The notes beneath the pieces are model-generated. The model searched no databases and was not told the DNA's origin. It saw nothing but the letters and a program-made list of their open reading frames with translations. From NCBI RefSeq assembly GCF_011397115.1, contig NZ_AP022822.1, forward strand, positions 1,369,501 to 1,433,500: a stretch of DNA of 64,000 nt, given 5' to 3'. Shown here one piece after another: positions 59,617-64,000 of the stretch. The stretch's first letter is position 1, and every line of letters begins with the position of its first letter. A program made the translations under genes and the position numbers. Source of the DNA: Enterococcus saigonensis. GTDB lineage: Bacteria; Bacillota; Bacilli; Lactobacillales; Enterococcaceae.

Positions 59617-60714
59617 CTAATTAAAAATATAGGAAATAATCTCTTTTTGGTCAGGTTTTTTCGCTACAAAGGCTTGTGGTCCCTCCACAGAATTAATCTG
59701 AACCTCTATATTACCATTAACTGAATCAAAAATGGACTCAACTTGTTTCCCAACATATTGAGTAAAACTTGTAATTTCGGTTTTGCTGTAATACTTTGTT
59801 TCAATATTAATTGTTAGTTTTTCTGCTTGCTCATCCACATAATAAATTTCACCAGTAACGCCTATTAAGTTTGGAAAGAAGTTTTGAACTGCAGACTGAA
59901 ATGAATTGAACTTTGTACTCATACCATCTTGTGTTGCACTATTTTTACTATCTGCTGCTACTGGAAGAGCTAGATAATTTTCGTTAACGCTTTTGAAATC
60001 AGCAATTGTCGTATCGCCATTTTTACTAACAGCAGTATAGATGTAACTACCGCCATTAATATCTTCTTTTGATGCTTGCTCAAAAATACCAACTACTATC
60101 GGAATATTTTTCATACCATCCATTTTGCGTACTCTGGTTAATACTGCATTAATCGTTTTTCGAGCATTTGCCATTAACTCATCTCTGGAAATAACTGTTT
60201 GGCTATCATTTCCATAATAGACTGAATTAAAAGCAAATCCTAACGACATGCCAGCTAATGTTTTTCCATCTTCTTTTAGAAAATCTTGTTCCATTAATTG
60301 TTGGAAAATGATGGGTTGATTATTATCAGCAGGATTTAACCCTTGGTTATTTTCATCGGAATTACGCTCTAACCATTTTTCAATGGTATCATAGTCTAAT
60401 TTTTGACCTTCTTGAAAAAAATATTTATCTGGCGAAAAAGTTTGATGAGATAACCGTAATAAACCCGTTTCAAAATTATCTTGGTTATAACCACTATTTA
60501 ATTTAGTGGCATTTAGCTCTCTGGCTGCACTAGTTTTATAACGACCATCTTTGATTACTGCTTGATATTCTGAACGATCAATTCGTCCGGTCGTCATATT
60601 ACCACCCTCGGTTTTACCTCCGTTATCTACATTACTAACGCCTTTATCTAAATTGCCGCAACCAGTAAGGAGCACCAATAATGCACTTGCTAAAAATAAC
60701 GATTTAATCTTCAT
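59617..60714 (-). CDS. camS: CamS family sex-pheromone precursor lipoprotein
   Basis: 365 residues from ATG 60714 (GGGAG site); the ATG at 60729 has none. Signal peptide of 18 residues with lipobox LLTG-C19. Body fits CamS (sex pheromone cAM373 type): YKTSAARELNATKLNSGYNQ, then FFQEGQKLDYDT. The signal peptide ends ALLVLLTG, the kind of hydrophobic peptide that becomes a pheromone after LspA and Eep processing in E. faecalis. The mature lipoprotein function is unknown. Overlaps ligA by 11 nt. Confidence 0.92.
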   Translation of the reverse strand: MKIKSLFLASALLVLLTGCGNLDKGVSNVDNGGKTEGGNMTTGRIDRSEYQAVIKDGRYKTSAARELNATKLNSGYNQDNFETGLLRLSHQTFSPDKYFFQEGQKLDYDTIEKWLERNSDENNQGLNPADNNQPIIFQQLMEQDFLKEDGKTLAGMSLGFAFNSVYYGNDSQTVISRDELMANARKTINAVLTRVRKMDGMKNIPIVVGIFEQASKEDINGGSYIYTAVSKNGDTTIADFKSVNENYLALPVAADSKNSATQDGMSTKFNSFQSAVQNFFPNLIGVTGEIYYVDEQAEKLTINIETKYYSKTEITSFTQYVGKQVESIFDSVNGNIEVQINSVEGPQAFVAKKPDQKEIISYIFN

Positions 60715-62731
60715 TAACAGAACTCCCATCTAACGCTGCTACCATCTGTTGTTCATCCCAGACAGTAATACCTAGCTCTTTTGCTTTTATAAGCTTACTT
60801 CCGGCATCTTCTCCAGCTACAACAATATCAGTTTTTTTAGAGACACTTCCGGTTACCTTTCCACCAAGATTTTCAATTTTTTCTTTTGCATCATTTCGAT
60901 TGTAATGTGTCAATTTACCTGTTAAAACAATTGTTTTTCCATTGAAAGGCGAATCAATTTCTAGTTGTTTGACAATTCGGCCCTTAAATGTGAAGTTAAC
61001 ACCCGCAGTTTTTAACTCTTGTAAGAGCTCTTGTACTTCTTCATTTTCAAAATAAGTCACAACACTATCCGCAATCGTCTCACCTAAAGTATCTAGAGCT
61101 ACAATCTTAACCTTATCTGCTTTAGCAATTGACTCTAAATCACCGAAATTTTCTGCTAATATTCGTGCGGCCTTTGCCCCTACATGACGAATCCCTAAAC
61201 CAAATAACAGACGCTCCACTGAATTGTCTTTACTAGCAGCAATCGCTTTTAAAATATTATTAGCAGATTTTTCTTTAATTTTTGGTAAAGTCAATAACTG
61301 TTCTTTCGTTAAACTATATAATCCTGCAACATCAGTGAGCAAATTATTATCATACATTTGAGCGAGTACTTTTGGACCTAAACCATCAATATTCATCGCA
61401 TCACGTGTAACAAAATGACGTAATCCTTCTTTAATTAAGGCTGGACATTTCGGATTAATACACCGCAAAGCCACTTCATCGTCTAAGTGAACTAATTCAC
61501 TCCCACAAACTGGACAGTTTGTGGGGATAAAAACAGGTAAGCTATCTTTTTTTCGAGAGGATAAAACGACTTGCGCTACTTCTGGGATAATGTCTCCGGC
61601 TTTATAAATTGTCACCATATCATCATTGTGTAAGTCTTTTTGCTTTATAAAATCAACATTGTGCAAACTTGCCCGACTAACCGTCGTTCCAGCTACACGT
61701 ACAGGTGTCATCACAGCAGTGGGTGTTACAACCCCTGTACGGCCAATCGTCCATTCAATTTTCAATAATTTTGTTTGGGCTTCTTCTGGTGGAAATTTAT
61801 AAGCCGCTGCCCAACGCGGTGCTTTAACTGTAAAACCTAATTCTTCTTGTTGGTGAAAATCATTGACTTTGATTACTACCCCATCAATTTCATAAGGGAG
61901 TGTAGTGCGACGTTCTTGGAATTCTTCAATATATTCCCAAATTTCTTCTACATTTTTACATAAACGCCGCTCATGATTAACGTGAAATCCGACATTTTCT
62001 AATTGGTTTAAAGCGGTAAACTGGTTAGCGACATGTAACGGTCCAAAATCCACTACTGTATATAAAAAAGTATCTAGATTTCGCGTGGCTGTAACTTTAG
62101 GATCTAATTGTCGCAAACTTCCTGCTGCTGCGTTACGTGGATTAGCAAAAATGGCTTGTCCAGCCTCGTCTCGTTTTTCATTCAGCGTCACAAAAGATTT
62201 TTTAGGCATAAAACACTCCCCTCGAACTTCAATTGTTAAAGGTTCTTGGAGACGTAGTGGAATGGAGCGAACTGTTTTCAAATTTTCGGTAATGTTTTCA
62301 CCAACCGTACCATCCCCCCGCGTAGCACCTCTTACAAAAAGCCCATCTTCATAACGCAGTGTTATAGAAAGACCATCAATTTTAAGTTCACAAACGAAAG
62401 TGACATTTTCACCTAACTCTTTTTTTACACGGTTTATAAAAGCGACAATCTCTTCTTTAGTAAAAACATCATTCAAACTGTATAAAGGTACGTCATGAAC
62501 AACTTTTTCAAATCCTTGTAATACTTGTCCACCTACTCGCTGGGTAGGGGAATCCGAGGTTATAAGTTCGGGATATTTTTCTTCAATCGCAACTAAATCG
62601 TGATAAAGTTTATCATAGACATAATCTTCTACTGTCGGATTATCTTTAACATAGTACTCATAAGCATATTTGTTTAATTCTTGCCGCATTCTAGCCGCTT
62701 GATCGGCCAACTTTGCTATAGATTCTGACAT
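60704..62731 (-). CDS. ligA: NAD-dependent DNA ligase
   Basis: 675 residues. Adenylation lysine K117 in CELKIDG, OB fold, zinc finger CPVCGSELV...CINPKC, HhH region and C-terminal BRCT (GKTIVLTGKLTHYNRNDAK). Seals nicks in replication and repair. ATG 62731 has AAAGG upstream. Usual pcrA-ligA-camS order. Confidence 0.97.
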   Translation of the reverse strand: MSESIAKLADQAARMRQELNKYAYEYYVKDNPTVEDYVYDKLYHDLVAIEEKYPELITSDSPTQRVGGQVLQGFEKVVHDVPLYSLNDVFTKEEIVAFINRVKKELGENVTFVCELKIDGLSITLRYEDGLFVRGATRGDGTVGENITENLKTVRSIPLRLQEPLTIEVRGECFMPKKSFVTLNEKRDEAGQAIFANPRNAAAGSLRQLDPKVTATRNLDTFLYTVVDFGPLHVANQFTALNQLENVGFHVNHERRLCKNVEEIWEYIEEFQERRTTLPYEIDGVVIKVNDFHQQEELGFTVKAPRWAAAYKFPPEEAQTKLLKIEWTIGRTGVVTPTAVMTPVRVAGTTVSRASLHNVDFIKQKDLHNDDMVTIYKAGDIIPEVAQVVLSSRKKDSLPVFIPTNCPVCGSELVHLDDEVALRCINPKCPALIKEGLRHFVTRDAMNIDGLGPKVLAQMYDNNLLTDVAGLYSLTKEQLLTLPKIKEKSANNILKAIAASKDNSVERLLFGLGIRHVGAKAARILAENFGDLESIAKADKVKIVALDTLGETIADSVVTYFENEEVQELLQELKTAGVNFTFKGRIVKQLEIDSPFNGKTIVLTGKLTHYNRNDAKEKIENLGGKVTGSVSKKTDIVVAGEDAGSKLIKAKELGITVWDEQQMVAALDGSSVNED

Positions 62732-62752
62732 AGCGTATTTCCTTTCTTCAAA

Positions 62753-64000
62753 CTAAATTTTTTCAATCGGGGCAAAAGCTGCTAGAAGACGCTTAATTCC
62801 TTGTTCTGGAAAAGCAACATCTAACTCAATATCTTTTGAGGCACCATTTGCTTTCACAACAGTTCCGATTCCCCATTTCTTGTGACGTAATTTATCACCC
62901 ACTCGCCACGCTGCTTGTTCACCGCCAGTGCCTTGTTTTGCACTCACACCTGAAATGGAAGGTTGTTGATAATTTCGTGTTGCTTGAGCCTTTCGACCAG
63001 AAAAAGGACGACTATTGGTAGGTTGTGCAACTTGACCGCTTTTTTGCAATAAATCTTCTTCAATTTCCTCTACAAAACGAGAGGGCCGATTGTATTGAGT
63101 TTTACCATAGAGTGTTCGGGTAAAGGCATTGGTTAAGTACAATTCTTCTTCAGCTCTAGTGATTCCTACGTAGGCTAAGCGTCGTTCTTCTTCAAGTTCG
63201 CTTTCTTCCATTAACGCTCGCGATAATGGAAATACACCTTCTTCTAAGCCGATTAAAAAGACAACTGGAAATTCCAATCCTTTAGCAGCATGAAGCGTCA
63301 TTAAGGTAACTTGACTATTTGATTCTTCAAAACTATCCACGTCTGACAATAAAGCTAGATCATTTAAAAAGACAGATAATTTATCAGCCGCATTTTCCAA
63401 ATCTTCGCTATTTTCTCGTTCATAATTTTTATCAAATTCCTGTGTTACAGTCAAAAACTCTTCCAAGTTTTCTAAACGATTTTGAGACTCCAAAGTATTT
63501 TGTCGTTTTAATTCATCTTCGTAGCCACTTTTTGCTAAGACTTCTTTTGTCAATTCAGTCACTGTTAAAAAGGAGCGCATTTTTTGAAAGTTAGCGATAA
63601 GTTCTGCAAAAGCTTCCAACTCTTTGCCAGCCTTACCGCTAATGTTAGCTAGTGCTGCATTTGTCGCCGCTTCTAAAAGCGAAAAACCATGAAGATTGCC
63701 AAATTGCCGTAATTTTTCTAGTGAAGTAGCACCAATACCTCGTTTAGGAACATTCACAATTCGTTCAAAACTTAACGAATCAGCTGGATTTGCAATGACT
63801 TGTAAATAGGCCAGAATGTCTTTAATTTCTTTGCGATCGTAGAACTTATGCCCTCCCACCATCTTATAGGGAATATTTGATTTCAATAATGTTTCTTCTA
63901 CTACACGAGATTGGGCATTTGTCCGATATAAAATAGCAAAATCACCATAATCACGTTGTTGCTCACGACGTTTTTGTTGCATTTCACTTATGATAAACCG
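62753..64000 (-). CDS. pcrA: ATP-dependent DNA helicase PcrA (partial, N-terminal part beyond window)
   Basis: The frame is open through position 64000 (RFIISEM upstream of the first visible ATG), so this is the last 415 residues of a protein of about 740. Superfamily 1 motifs IV to VI: FAILYRTNAQSR, TLMTLHAAKGLEFPVVFLIG and RRLAYVGITRAEEELYL. The C-terminal Tudor-like RNA polymerase-binding end (WGIGTVVKANGASKDIELDVAFP) confirms PcrA over Rep or UvrD from other groups. Followed by ligA after 21 nt. Confidence 0.95.
   Translation of the reverse strand, partial: RFIISEMQQKRREQQRDYGDFAILYRTNAQSRVVEETLLKSNIPYKMVGGHKFYDRKEIKDILAYLQVIANPADSLSFERIVNVPKRGIGATSLEKLRQFGNLHGFSLLEAATNAALANISGKAGKELEAFAELIANFQKMRSFLTVTELTKEVLAKSGYEDELKRQNTLESQNRLENLEEFLTVTQEFDKNYERENSEDLENAADKLSVFLNDLALLSDVDSFEESNSQVTLMTLHAAKGLEFPVVFLIGLEEGVFPLSRALMEESELEEERRLAYVGITRAEEELYLTNAFTRTLYGKTQYNRPSRFVEEIEEDLLQKSGQVAQPTNSRPFSGRKAQATRNYQQPSISGVSAKQGTGGEQAAWRVGDKLRHKKWGIGTVVKANGASKDIELDVAFPEQGIKRLLAAFAPIEKI

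Noticed and set aside
1..64000. Prophage, IS element, CRISPR array or tRNA/rRNA genes
   Set aside because: No transposase, integrase, phage gene, direct-repeat array or tRNA-like cloverleaf seen; all gaps are short.

Overview
The window looks like chromosomal DNA of a low-GC Gram-positive coccus of the Enterococcaceae, most likely Enterococcus or a close relative. I base this on AT-rich codon use, strong AGGAGG ribosome binding sites, a B-type RNase P RNA, an EbsA-like protein, a CamS (cAM373-type pheromone precursor) lipoprotein between ligA and gatCAB, and the ypsA-gpsB-rnpB and recU-pbp1A arrangement. The species cannot be settled by eye. Most genes are on the minus strand. I see no tRNA, rRNA, insertion sequence, prophage or CRISPR array.

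Layout. 1-1812 (minus): an ECF sigma factor, a PH-like membrane protein overlapping it by 4 nt, and a cytoplasmic alpha-carbonic anhydrase cut by the window edge. 1949-12484 (minus): the complete UMP operon pyrR-pyrB-pyrC-carA-carB-pyrK-pyrD-pyrF-pyrE behind one PyrR-type attenuator. 12488-15000 (minus): rluD, lspA, a protein with an RNxxxH (HEPN-like) motif plus CBS domains, and ebsA. 15068-18457: an RNase H-like protein (plus), cardiolipin synthase, a CDF cation transporter and an 89-nt branched RNA-like structure. 18461-21373: alaS behind a T-box leader. 21378-32625: an FGE-like protein, GNAT, AraC/GyrI regulator with a C45 Ntn-hydrolase, cshB, VanZ-RDD protein, several small unknowns, an HD hydrolase, M32 carboxypeptidase and an rRNA methyltransferase.

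32763-37193: rnpB, gpsB, ypsA, and divergent recU-pbp1A, which links cell division, recombination and wall synthesis. 37260-44383 (minus): dnaD-nth, perR-ridA, cysK, a GH73-LysM wall hydrolase, tkt and ynzC. 44485-45881: lexA, then a separately promoted 70-residue membrane protein with two LexA-box-like sites (the best candidate here for an undescribed SOS effector), then a convergent 42-residue basic protein. 46151-49646: a metallophosphoesterase lipoprotein and a MacB-like ABC pair. 50032-52542: alsS-alsD (acetoin branch). 52748-64000 (minus): PdxK/ThiD-type kinase, RlmCD-type methyltransferase, dagK, gatCAB, camS, ligA and the 3' part of pcrA.

How the genes work together: the pyr cluster makes UMP from bicarbonate, glutamine and aspartate and is switched by PyrR in response to uridine nucleotides. 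AlaRS is tuned by uncharged tRNA-Ala. LexA controls itself and probably its small membrane neighbour. PerR probably controls itself and ridA. alsS and alsD remove excess pyruvate. The gatCAB-dagK and pcrA-ligA-camS groups are the usual housekeeping clusters of this family. All start-site choices rest on visible ribosome binding sites and family lengths, not on experiments.
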